11,577 bases of DNA. Origin: Acidobacteriota bacterium (GTDB lineage: Bacteria; Acidobacteriota; Vicinamibacteria; Vicinamibacterales; JAFNAJ01). The position numbers and the translations under genes were made by a program. Below the pieces are notes generated by a model. That model saw only the letters and a program-made list of their open reading frames with translations. It searched no databases and was not told the origin of the DNA. Location of the stretch: contig JAFNAJ010000045.1 of NCBI GenBank assembly GCA_017860085.1, positions 1-11,577 of the forward strand, read 5' to 3'. This document shows, in pieces, positions 1-6,443 of this stretch. How positions within the stretch are numbered: position 1 is the stretch's first letter; every line of letters starts with the position of its first letter.

Positions 1-9
1 CCAGGCGAC

Positions 10-423
10 CTACAGTCCGAGCGCCTTCGCTGCGCGCTCGTACTGATCAGGTCGGACGTGGATCACGTAGCCGAAGCTGCCTCGGCCGTCGGTGACGCCG
101 CTCGAGGCGAACACGTTCACACCCGCCTCGTACAACTGTTCGTGGACGCCTGCCAGAGCGCCGAGTTCGTCGTCTCCCTGCACGATCAGCGCGCTGTGCG
201 GCCCGTCGAGTACCATGCCCGCTTTGGCGGCCGCGGTCTGCAGGGCTGTCGTGCTTTCGGGAAACAGGGTCAGCTGCGTGCGGTTGGCGCCGACGGGAAC
301 GGCCGAGAAGGCCAGCAGGTTGACGCCTTCGGTCGCCAGGGCGGAGAGGACCTTGAAGGCCTGGCCGGGCTGATCCTGGACGGACGTGTGAAAGAAGTCG
401 ATGCGGCGAATGGTCGTGGCCAT
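10..423 (-). CDS. Tandem ACT-domain protein, probable small-molecule-binding regulator
   Basis: The 137-residue product reads as two consecutive ACT-like beta-alpha-beta units. The first covers about residues 6-56 (RRIDFFHTSVQDQPGQAFKV, then a GVNLLAF turn and a QLTLFPE strand). The second covers about 76-130 (HSALIVQGDDELGALAGV, GVNVFASS, then a GYVIHV strand). ACT domains usually bind amino acids or similar ligands; no catalytic domain is attached, so a stand-alone sensor or regulator is inferred and the ligand is unknown. An in-frame ATG at 466-468 would add 15 Ala/Pro-rich residues. I prefer the ATG at 421-423 because a TAGAAT -10-like hexamer overlaps the upstream ATG, which would put the RNA start downstream of it, and because the ACT fold begins right after MATTIRR. 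Neither start has a clear Shine-Dalgarno sequence. The gene is divergent from the 583 gene pair. Confidence 0.8.
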   Translation of the reverse strand: MATTIRRIDFFHTSVQDQPGQAFKVLSALATEGVNLLAFSAVPVGANRTQLTLFPESTTALQTAAAKAGMVLDGPHSALIVQGDDELGALAGVHEQLYEAGVNVFASSGVTDGRGSFGYVIHVRPDQYERAAKALGL

Positions 424-466
424 GGTGGTGGGTGCCGGGGCAACGGGGGCGACGTGAGTTGCGCTC

Positions 467-472
467 ATTCTA
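467..472 (-). promoter_or_regulatory. Candidate -10 element for the ACT-domain gene
   Basis: Read on the minus strand this is TAGAAT, five of six matches to the sigma-70 -10 consensus. It would start RNA near 460, leaving a leader of roughly 37 nt before the ATG at 423. I see no good -35 at normal spacing, so this is a weak prediction. Confidence 0.3.
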
Positions 473-556
473 CGCCCGATCTCGGGTCGGCGGCACGTCG
501 AGCGTTCCCGGCGGCGCCGAGTCGTTGGCGGCCCTGCAGTCCGGTCGGCCATCGTG

Positions 557-562
557 CATAAT
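557..562 (+). promoter_or_regulatory. Candidate -10 element for the 583-2242 gene pair
   Basis: CATAAT lies 20 nt before the ATG at 583 and directly follows a TG. It would start RNA near 569. No -35 is visible at 16-18 bp, so the call rests on the hexamer and its position in the short divergent intergenic region. Confidence 0.3.
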
Positions 563-582
563 GGTGCCGTGGAGGCCTGCGT

Positions 583-771
583 ATGCATCTCGAACTCTCC
601 ACGGACGAGATCCTGCTCCTCAAGGAGCTGCTCGAGTCGAAGCACCGGGACCTGCTGCACGAACTTCACCACACGGACGATCGCGCGTTCAAGGACGCGC
701 TGAAGGTCAGGACGGCTCGTCTCGAGAGTCTCCTGGCCAAGCTGCGCGTGTCGGTCAGCGCCGAGGTCTGA
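583..771 (+). CDS. Small conserved all-helical protein of unknown function
   Basis: A 62-residue acidic/basic protein with a very clear ribosome binding site: GGAGG at 571-575, 7 nt before the ATG. The sequence looks like two amphipathic helices, residues about 6-28 (STDEILLLKELLESKHRDLL) and 33-56 (RAFKDALKVRTARLESLLAK), joined by HHTDD. I recognise the pattern, a helix with LLxELLESxxxDLxxE, then TD, then a helix rich in R and L ending in LLxxL, as a small hypothetical family seen in several high-GC phyla; no function is known to me. There is no signal peptide, membrane segment or metal motif. It ends 4 nt before the GTG of the acyl-CoA dehydrogenase, so the two are probably co-transcribed. 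It could be a helical hairpin that dimerises or binds a partner. Confidence 0.8.
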   Translation: MHLELSTDEILLLKELLESKHRDLLHELHHTDDRAFKDALKVRTARLESLLAKLRVSVSAEV

Positions 772-775
772 GATC

Positions 776-2242
776 GTGTCGATTCCTGACGCCACGATTG
801 CCTCGCCGTCTGCGTTCGTGGAGCAGATGGTCGGCGAGCTCTCGCTCCAGCCGGACCTGCTGGACTGGGAGCAGTACTGGCGCGACGTGGGCTCCGACGT
901 GTCGGCGTCGGTCGACCGGGCCGGCACCCCCCACGTGCGCATGTTCGACGCGCTTGGCCACCGCATCGACGAAATCGTCTACCCACCCGACTACTGGCAC
1001 CTGCTCGGCGAGGGCTATCGACGAGGCCACATCTGGCGGGCGTTCGACGAGGGCTCGCCGATGCCCTTCCTCTTGATGGGTTACGTCACGTCTTTCTTTG
1101 ACCCCGGCCTGTTCTGCCCCTACACCGTCTCGATGGCCACCGCCGTGGCTGTCGGGAAGTACGGTGACGCCGCGCTCAAATCGCAGGTCCTTCCGGCCCT
1201 GCTCCGGGCCGATGCGAATGCCTGGCAGGGGGCAACCTGGATGACCGAGGCGGCCGGTGGGTCCGACCTCGGCGCCGCCGTGAGCACCGTCGCCCGGCTG
1301 AACGCCAACGGGCAGTGGCGCCTCACGGGCGACAAACACTTCTGCAGCAACGCGGGGGCCGATGTCGCCGTCGTCGCGGCGAGACCAGAAGGTGCGCCGG
1401 CGGGCGTGAGAGGCTTGGCGCTGTTCCTGGTTCCACGGATGCGGGCCGACGGGACCCTGAACGTGACGCTGCGCCGCCTCAAAGACAAGATCGCCACGCG
1501 GTCGGTGCCCACGGGTGAAATCGAGCTGCGCGACGCCGAGGCGTGGCTGCTCGGATCGGCCGACGTCGGCGTTTACCTCATACTCGAAACCCTCAACCTC
1601 TCGCGTGTGGCGAACGCCTTTGGCGCAGTGGCCCTCCTGCAGCGAGCCGTGGCGGAGGCCACGGCCTTTGGCCGGGCGCGCGTTGCGTTCGAACGCCCCA
1701 TCGCCGACCACCCGCTCCTTGCGGCCGAACTCGACAGCCGCGCCATGTCGCTCCGGCGCGCATTCGCCCTGGCGTGGGAAGCCGCACGCCGTCTCGAAGA
1801 GGTGTGGCAGGAACGCCCTCGCTACTCGAAGCGCTACCACGAGTTCCGCCTGGTGGCGCACCTGGCGAAGTACTGGACCGCCGAATGCGCGATCGAGGCC
1901 ACCCGATGGGCAGTCGAGGTCTTCGGCGGAGCTGGCACGCTGGCCGAGAACCGCGTGGAGCGGTGGGTGCGTGAGGCGATGATCCTCGCGATCTGGGAGG
2001 GCACCCCGCACCGCCAGATGCTCGACGGCCTCGAGGTCGCACTTCGGCACGGCGCCCACGAGCCGTTGATCGACAGTTTCAGGGACGTCGCCGCCGCCCG
2101 CGATGTGGACGCGTGGCGTCAGCGCTGGCGCGATCACCTCGCCCAGCCGTCAGACGCACGCGAGGCGACCATCACCCCGATCTTCCGGGACTTCGCTACA
2201 TTCGTGGCCGAGGCCGCGCTCGCCAGGCTCGAGAGCGCCTAG
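776..2242 (+). CDS. Acyl-CoA dehydrogenase family protein, AidB-like subfamily
   Basis: A 488-residue flavoprotein of the acyl-CoA dehydrogenase fold, expected to oxidise an acyl-CoA at C2-C3 with FAD and pass electrons to ETF. The middle beta domain shows WMTE (155-158), GGSD (161-164) and GDKHFCSN (185-192). The region LKDKIATRS (235-243) and the long N-terminal portion resemble AidB-type dehydrogenases. FGRARVAFERPIADHPL (298-314) and EVFGGAGTLAE (381-391) are C-terminal helical-domain landmarks. IWEGT (406-410) carries E408 at the usual catalytic glutamate site; isovaleryl-CoA dehydrogenases normally have their base elsewhere. About 70 residues follow it, longer than a minimal family member. 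The start is GTG at 776 with GAGG at 763-766. It converges on the leucine-degradation operon, which has no dehydrogenase of its own, so isovaleryl-CoA or another branched acyl-CoA is a possible substrate; this is inference. Confidence 0.93.
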   Translation: MSIPDATIASPSAFVEQMVGELSLQPDLLDWEQYWRDVGSDVSASVDRAGTPHVRMFDALGHRIDEIVYPPDYWHLLGEGYRRGHIWRAFDEGSPMPFLLMGYVTSFFDPGLFCPYTVSMATAVAVGKYGDAALKSQVLPALLRADANAWQGATWMTEAAGGSDLGAAVSTVARLNANGQWRLTGDKHFCSNAGADVAVVAARPEGAPAGVRGLALFLVPRMRADGTLNVTLRRLKDKIATRSVPTGEIELRDAEAWLLGSADVGVYLILETLNLSRVANAFGAVALLQRAVAEATAFGRARVAFERPIADHPLLAAELDSRAMSLRRAFALAWEAARRLEEVWQERPRYSKRYHEFRLVAHLAKYWTAECAIEATRWAVEVFGGAGTLAENRVERWVREAMILAIWEGTPHRQMLDGLEVALRHGAHEPLIDSFRDVAAARDVDAWRQRWRDHLAQPSDAREATITPIFRDFATFVAEAALARLESA

Positions 2243-2589
2243 AGCGCGGGCTGTGGCTCGCGGAGCATGACCAGCACGAATCGGCACGGTGCCGCCGCGC
2301 GCAGGGCATGGGGCACGTGCGCCGGCATCCTGACGATGTCGTGAGGCGCCGCGTCGATCCTCGCGCCGCCGATCGTGAGGCCGAGCCGACCCTCGAGCAC
2401 CAGCACCAGCGCATCGAACGGAGTGGTGTGCTCGCTGATCTCCTGGTCCGCGTCCATCGCAAAGAGCGTGACGTTGCCGGCCGGGGTCCGGGCGATGACC
2501 CGGCTGGCGATGCCGCCTGACGGGATCTCGAGCAGGCCGGATGCGGCGTGCGCCACGGACGACGCCAGGGCGGACTTGTCGGCACTCAT
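2239..2589 (-). CDS. Small single-domain cupin protein, last gene of the liu operon
   Basis: A 116-residue cupin. Conserved-barrel features are EHTTPFDALVLVLEGRLGLT (53-72; typical cupin motif 1 with the LEG turn) and RMPAHVPHALRA (87-98; motif 2). Possible metal ligands are H54, H91 and H94. The second histidine of motif 1 is replaced by T56 and the usual Glu by D59, so metal binding may be weak or absent. Its ATG overlaps the HMG-CoA lyase stop as ATGA (2586-2589), with a good Shine-Dalgarno (AGAGGA on the minus strand at 2597-2602), indicating translational coupling. No enzymatic role in leucine breakdown is known to me for such a protein; a ligand-binding, accessory or regulatory role is possible. 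Its TAG stop overlaps the TAG of the convergent dehydrogenase. Confidence 0.88.
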   Translation of the reverse strand: MSADKSALASSVAHAASGLLEIPSGGIASRVIARTPAGNVTLFAMDADQEISEHTTPFDALVLVLEGRLGLTIGGARIDAAPHDIVRMPAHVPHALRAAAPCRFVLVMLREPQPAL

Positions 2590-3545
2590 CGTGATGTCCT
2601 CTCTCCACAGCGGACCTGAAGGTCCGCCGTACCTTGAGGAGCGGCGCCCAGGGCCTGCAGGTACCGCGACGGTAGCGGTCTGCCGAGGCGCGACTCGATG
2701 AAGCGCGAAGCCTCGGCAACGGCCCCGAGGTCGACCCCCGTTTCGATGCCGAGACCATCGAGCATGTAAACCAGGTCCTCTGTGGCTAGGTTGCCTGCAG
2801 CGCCCGGCGCGAACGGGCAGCCGCCAAGCCCCCCTGCCGAGGCGTCGAACACCGCCACGCCCACGATCAGGCCGGCCAACACGTTGGCGAGCGCGGTCCC
2901 ACGGGTGTCGTGGAAGTGCAGCGCGACGCGCGCCGCCGGCACGCGTTCGACGACAGCCTCGAGCACCTCGGGCACTTGGCGTGGATGCGCAATGCCGATC
3001 GTGTCACTGACGGCCACCTCGAACACCCCGAGATCGAGGAGCCGCGCGGCCACCTCGGCCACTCGAGACGGGGGAACGGGCCCTTCGTAGGGGCACCCGA
3101 AGCACGTGGAGATGTAGCCTCGGACTCGCACCCCGGCCGCTCGCGCATCGCGACACACCCCGGCGTGGCTGGCCAGCGACTCCTCGATGGTCTGGTTCAC
3201 GTTCCTGCGGCTGAACGTTTCCGACGCGGCCGCGAATACGGCCACCTCGTCGACGCCCGCGTCGAGGGCGCGGCCGAGGCCCTTCGTATTCGGCACGAGG
3301 GCGCTGTAGCGGACGCCGGTCCTTCGCGCGATGCCGCGGACGACCTCGTCCGCGTCGGCCATCTGGGGGACCCACTTCGGGCTGACGAAGGCCGCCGCTT
3401 CGATCACGGGCAGGCCCGCGTCCGACAGCAGGTCGACGAAGCGCACCTTGTCGGCCGTGCTGATGGGCGCGCCCTCGTTCTGCAGGCCGTCGCGCGGTCC
3501 GACCTCCACCACCGTGACACGGTCGGGCATGGGTGGCAGGCGCAC
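2586..3545 (-). CDS. liuE: Hydroxymethylglutaryl-CoA lyase
   Basis: A 319-residue DRE-TIM metallolyase that cleaves HMG-CoA to acetoacetate and acetyl-CoA, the last step of leucine degradation. The N-terminal motif VEVGPRDGLQNE (13-24) holds R18 and D19. E49 lies in VIEAAAF. Metal-ligand histidines are H210 and H212 in ALHFHDTRG. The family signature SAGGLGGCPFAPGAAGN (236-252) carries the catalytic C243, followed by N252 and E256. Spacing between these residues matches the human enzyme (R41, E72, H233, H235, C266, N275, E279) exactly, which makes the assignment very secure. I chose the GTG start at 3545 because GAGGAG (3556-3561, minus strand) sits about 10 nt before it; an internal ATG at 3530 would place that site too far away. 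It begins 6 nt after the biotin carrier stop and overlaps the cupin start. Confidence 0.96.
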   Translation of the reverse strand: MRLPPMPDRVTVVEVGPRDGLQNEGAPISTADKVRFVDLLSDAGLPVIEAAAFVSPKWVPQMADADEVVRGIARRTGVRYSALVPNTKGLGRALDAGVDEVAVFAAASETFSRRNVNQTIEESLASHAGVCRDARAAGVRVRGYISTCFGCPYEGPVPPSRVAEVAARLLDLGVFEVAVSDTIGIAHPRQVPEVLEAVVERVPAARVALHFHDTRGTALANVLAGLIVGVAVFDASAGGLGGCPFAPGAAGNLATEDLVYMLDGLGIETGVDLGAVAEASRFIESRLGRPLPSRYLQALGAAPQGTADLQVRCGERTSR

Positions 3546-3551
3546 GTTCGG

Positions 3552-4088
3552 TCAGCTCCTCTCGGCACCCGCCACGTCGTGCAACTCCACGAGCGGCTCA
3601 CCTGGTTGCACCAGGTCGCCCTCCTGGCACCGCACCGATGTTACGACGGCATCGTGTGGCGCCCGCAGCGGCAGCTCCATCTTCATGGCCTCGAGGATGA
3701 CGAGCGGCGCCCCACGCGCGACGGTGACGCCGGGCTGCACCAGCACTTGCACGACGGTCGCCGGCATCGGCGCGGCCAGCGAGTCGTGTCCGCCGGCGCG
3801 GCTGCGCCGCCGCCTCGCCCCGCGCTGATCGAGCTCGACCCGCAGCACGGCGCCATCGATGAACACCCAGCGCTCGCTGTCCGCGTCAACGACGTAGGCC
3901 ACGGTCGCCAACCTGGGTCCCGACAGGCGAACCCGGCCGTGTCCCAGGTAGTGGACCCGGTACGTCGCCGGGGCATCGACGGGAGTGTCTCCAGAGGGCG
4001 TGGGCGAAACGGTGACGTGGCCGTCGGCTTGCAGTTCGACCGCTGCCGTGGCCTCGCCGATACGAGCGACGGTCTTGCGGGGCAGCAC
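3552..4088 (-). CDS. Biotin carboxyl carrier protein (BT and BCCP part of a split methylcrotonyl-CoA carboxylase alpha)
   Basis: A 178-residue protein ending in a biotinyl domain (about 104-170): APMPA at 106-110, then EAMKM (133-137) with K136 as the biotin attachment site, then a GDLVQPGEPLVEL closing strand. The first 85 or so residues form short beta strands (AAVELQADGHVTV, YRVHYLGHGRVRLSG, ERWVFIDGAVLRVE) resembling the BT domain that links biotin carboxylase to the beta subunit in methylcrotonyl-CoA carboxylase alpha chains. An Arg/Gly-rich linker (89-100) separates the two. It carries carboxybiotin between the biotin carboxylase and carboxyltransferase encoded upstream. The GTG start at 4088 lies in the same reading frame as the biotin carboxylase, separated only by TGA and one GCC codon. 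It has its own strong ribosome binding site, so independent translation is likely. Confidence 0.9.
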   Translation of the reverse strand: MLPRKTVARIGEATAAVELQADGHVTVSPTPSGDTPVDAPATYRVHYLGHGRVRLSGPRLATVAYVVDADSERWVFIDGAVLRVELDQRGARRRRSRAGGHDSLAAPMPATVVQVLVQPGVTVARGAPLVILEAMKMELPLRAPHDAVVTSVRCQEGDLVQPGEPLVELHDVAGAERS

Positions 4089-4091
4089 GGC

Positions 4092-5600
4092 TCAGCGACC
4101 TCCTCCGCCAAGCGACGACCAGGGATCGTAGCGACGGCCCGCCGCACGCACGTCGGCTGGTGCCGCCACGCCCGTGGGTCCAGCGACCGCCACGGCCACG
4201 GCCATGGCCCTCTGCACCAACTCGGGGGAATGTGATCCCAGCAAGCCCTCGAGTTCGGCGTCGACGAAGCCCGTATCCACGTCACCCGACCGAAAGCGAG
4301 GATGTTCGAGCACCTTGAGCAGGAACGGGATGTTGGTGGTGAGGCCGAGCACGGGGAATCGCCGCAGGGCCGAGATCGCGCGATCGATCGCAGCCGGGCG
4401 CGTCTCCCCGCTGACGATGACCTTCGCGATCAGCGGATCGTACTGCACGGGGACGTCGGCGCCCTCGACGACGCCGGAGTCGACACGCACACCGGGGCCG
4501 CTTGGCTCACGATAGAGCAGGAGCCGGCCGGCCTGTGGCAGGAACCCGTTGGCCGGATCCTCGGCGTACACGCGGCATTCGATCGCGTGCCCGCGCTGCG
4601 CGAGGTCTTCCTGGCGCCAGGCGAGCGGCTCGCCGTCGGCGACAGCGATCTGCGCGCGCACCAGGTCCACACCGGTCACCGCTTCGGTGACCGGGTGCTC
4701 CACCTGGAGCCGCGTGTTCATCTCGAGGAAATAGAAGTTGGCGGTATCTCCCGTGCCGTCGAGCAGGAACTCCACGGTGCCGGCGTTCACGTAGCCCGCG
4801 GCGCGTGCGGCCGCAACGCCGGCAGCGCCCATACGCGCGCGCAGCGCCGGCGAGAGCGCGCACGACGGACTCTCCTCGATGATCTTCTGATGCCGGCGCT
4901 GCACGCTGCATTCGCGCTCGAAGAGATGGAGCACGGTGCCGTGCCGATCGGCGAGCACCTGGACCTCGACGTGACGTGGCCGCTCGATGAGGCGCTCGAT
5001 GTAGAGCGTGCCGTCGCCGAAGGCCGCGCCCGCCTCCCGTCGTGCCGCGTCGAGCGCCTCGTCCAGATCGCCTCGCTGGCGCACCACGCGCATGCCCTTG
5101 CCCCCGCCACCGGCAGCGGCCTTGACGAGGACGGGGTAGCCGACCGACTCGGCGGCGGCGCGCAGTCCATCGTTCCCCTGGTTGTCGGGCTCGCGGCCAG
5201 GCACCGTGATCACACCGGCCTCGGCCATGAGCTGTCGGGCAGCCACCTTCGAGCCCATGCGGGCGATCACCGCGCTCGGCGGACCCACGAACGTGAGGCC
5301 CGCGTCTGCGCACGCCGCAGCGAACTCGGCGTTCTCGGCGAGGAACCCGTAGCCTGGGTGCACGGCGTCGGCGCCCGAGCGCCGTGCCGCGTCGACGACC
5401 CTTGGAATCGACAGGTAACTCTCCGCGGCCGACGCGGGGCCGAGGCGCTCGGCGTGGTCGGCGAGAACCGCGTGCGGCGCTTCGGCGTCGAGGTCCGAAT
5501 ACACCGCGACGCTCTCGATCCCCAGCTCGCGGCATGCCCGGATGACGCGCACCGCGATCTCGCCACGATTGGCCACGAGCAAACGTCTGATCACCTTCAC
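4092..5600 (-). CDS. liuD: Biotin carboxylase subunit, methylcrotonyl-CoA carboxylase alpha N-terminal part
   Basis: A 502-residue ATP-grasp biotin carboxylase. Landmarks: LLVANRGEIAVRVIRACREL (7-26) and HPGYGFLAEN (81-90) in the pre-ATP-grasp domain; the glycine-rich lid AAAGGGGKGM (161-170); FERECSVQRRHQKIIEESP (227-245); the active-site segment FLEMNTRLQVEHPVTE (291-306) with E293 and R297; and VQYDPLIAKV (385-394) in the C-terminal domain. It carboxylates biotin on the separate carrier using ATP and bicarbonate. The protein continues past a minimal biotin carboxylase to RYDPWSSLGGGGR, where fused alpha chains enter their BT domain, and then stops at TGA. The liuC and liuB neighbours assign it to methylcrotonyl-CoA carboxylase rather than acetyl-CoA carboxylase. 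The start is GTG at 5600 (GGAG 4 nt upstream at 5605-5608); GTG at 5594 has better spacing (10 nt) and is equally possible. Confidence 0.94.
   Translation of the reverse strand: MKVIRRLLVANRGEIAVRVIRACRELGIESVAVYSDLDAEAPHAVLADHAERLGPASAAESYLSIPRVVDAARRSGADAVHPGYGFLAENAEFAAACADAGLTFVGPPSAVIARMGSKVAARQLMAEAGVITVPGREPDNQGNDGLRAAAESVGYPVLVKAAAGGGGKGMRVVRQRGDLDEALDAARREAGAAFGDGTLYIERLIERPRHVEVQVLADRHGTVLHLFERECSVQRRHQKIIEESPSCALSPALRARMGAAGVAAARAAGYVNAGTVEFLLDGTGDTANFYFLEMNTRLQVEHPVTEAVTGVDLVRAQIAVADGEPLAWRQEDLAQRGHAIECRVYAEDPANGFLPQAGRLLLYREPSGPGVRVDSGVVEGADVPVQYDPLIAKVIVSGETRPAAIDRAISALRRFPVLGLTTNIPFLLKVLEHPRFRSGDVDTGFVDAELEGLLGSHSPELVQRAMAVAVAVAGPTGVAAPADVRAAGRRYDPWSSLGGGGR
4099..4106 (-). promoter_or_regulatory. 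Strong ribosome binding site for the biotin carrier gene
   Basis: Minus-strand GGAGGAGG lies within the last glycine codons of the biotin carboxylase gene, about 10 nt before the GTG at 4088. It supports real re-initiation after the TGA rather than a damaged single gene, although a Gly run would also produce such bases by chance. Confidence 0.6.
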
Positions 5601-5640
5601 CAGGCTCCGCGCGCGACGAGGTGCGCGCCTGCGTATCCGG

Positions 5641-6432
5641 TCACTCCGATCGGGGCACCCACCACGGGGGGCGCCGCTCGAGGAACGCCGTGAGGCCCTC
5701 CTGGCCCTCGGCCGACACCCGCTGGACAGCGATGGCGTGGCTGGTCAGGGCGCGCACGTCCACGGGACTCGCCCCCGCCACGCGGGGAATCAGCGACTTG
5801 GTCGCGGCAATGCCGCTCGGGCTCGACGACAGCAGCTCGCGGAGATAGTCGTCCACCGCGGCGTCGAGCCCGTCGGAGGGCACGACCCGATGCACCAGCC
5901 CAATCTCCCTCGCGCGGACCGCACCGAACCGCATGCCCGTGAGCATCAACTCGCGCGCGTTCGACATGCCGATCTTCGCCACCGCAAACGGCGAGATGAC
6001 GGCGGGCAGGATCCCCAGCTTCACCTCGGTGAAGCCGAACACCGTGTCCTCGGCAGCGACGACGATGTCGCAGACCGCCGCGAGGCCCGTGCCACCACCG
6101 AGCGCGGCGCCGTGGATGCGGCCAATCAACGGGACCGGGAGCGCGTTCAACGCGCCGAACATCTCCGCCATGGACCGCGCATCGGCGACGTTCTCCTCCT
6201 CGGTGTACTGGCGCATGCGCTTCATCCACGCGATGTCAGCTCCTGCGCAGAACGACGGGCCGGCGCCCGCCAGCACGGCAACCCGCAGCGCGACGTCGCG
6301 TGCAGCGGTCTCAGCCCAGTGCCGCAACTCCGCGATCATTTCGTCGTTGAACGCGTTGCGGACGTCGGGGCGGTTGAGCGTGACGCGCTCGACCGGGCCG
6401 CGCCGTTCGACTGACAGGTGCTGCCACGCCAT
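5641..6432 (-). CDS. liuC: Enoyl-CoA hydratase family protein, probable methylglutaconyl-CoA hydratase
   Basis: A 263-residue crotonase-fold enzyme, expected to hydrate 3-methylglutaconyl-CoA to HMG-CoA. The first oxyanion-hole segment is FCAGADIAWMKRM (61-73), with the AGADxxWM pattern typical of LiuC-type hydratases. The second is IHGAALGGGTGLAAVCDI (106-123). E136 in FGFTEVKLGILPAVISPF matches the second catalytic glutamate of classical hydratases. The position of the first (E144 in the rat enzyme) is G116 here, as I recall for bacterial LiuC-like proteins. Its place between both carboxylase subunits fits the pathway exactly. The ATG at 6432 lies 11 nt after the liuB stop; the ribosome binding site is weak. 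The frame stays open far upstream through liuB, but that extension has no hydratase sequence and is spurious. Confidence 0.92.
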   Translation of the reverse strand: MAWQHLSVERRGPVERVTLNRPDVRNAFNDEMIAELRHWAETAARDVALRVAVLAGAGPSFCAGADIAWMKRMRQYTEEENVADARSMAEMFGALNALPVPLIGRIHGAALGGGTGLAAVCDIVVAAEDTVFGFTEVKLGILPAVISPFAVAKIGMSNARELMLTGMRFGAVRAREIGLVHRVVPSDGLDAAVDDYLRELLSSSPSGIAATKSLIPRVAGASPVDVRALTSHAIAVQRVSAEGQEGLTAFLERRPPWWVPRSE

Positions 6433-6443
6433 GGCCAGGGGAC

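Noticed and set aside
755..2137. Long minus-strand open frame (460 codons) opposite the acyl-CoA dehydrogenase
   Set aside because: Its translation is rich in Arg, Gly, His and Pro with no domain pattern; it is the mirror of a GC-rich plus-strand gene with full family motifs.
4092..4094. Selenocysteine insertion at the TGA between biotin carboxylase and carrier
   Set aside because: No known selenoprotein of this type and no catalytic need at a domain linker; I see no obvious stem-loop just downstream.
2910..4235. Long plus-strand open frame opposite HMG-CoA lyase and the biotin carrier
   Set aside because: It crosses three real minus-strand genes, has no recognisable motif and has shadow-type composition.
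4302..5693. Long plus-strand open frame opposite biotin carboxylase
   Set aside because: The opposite strand carries every biotin carboxylase motif; this frame has none.
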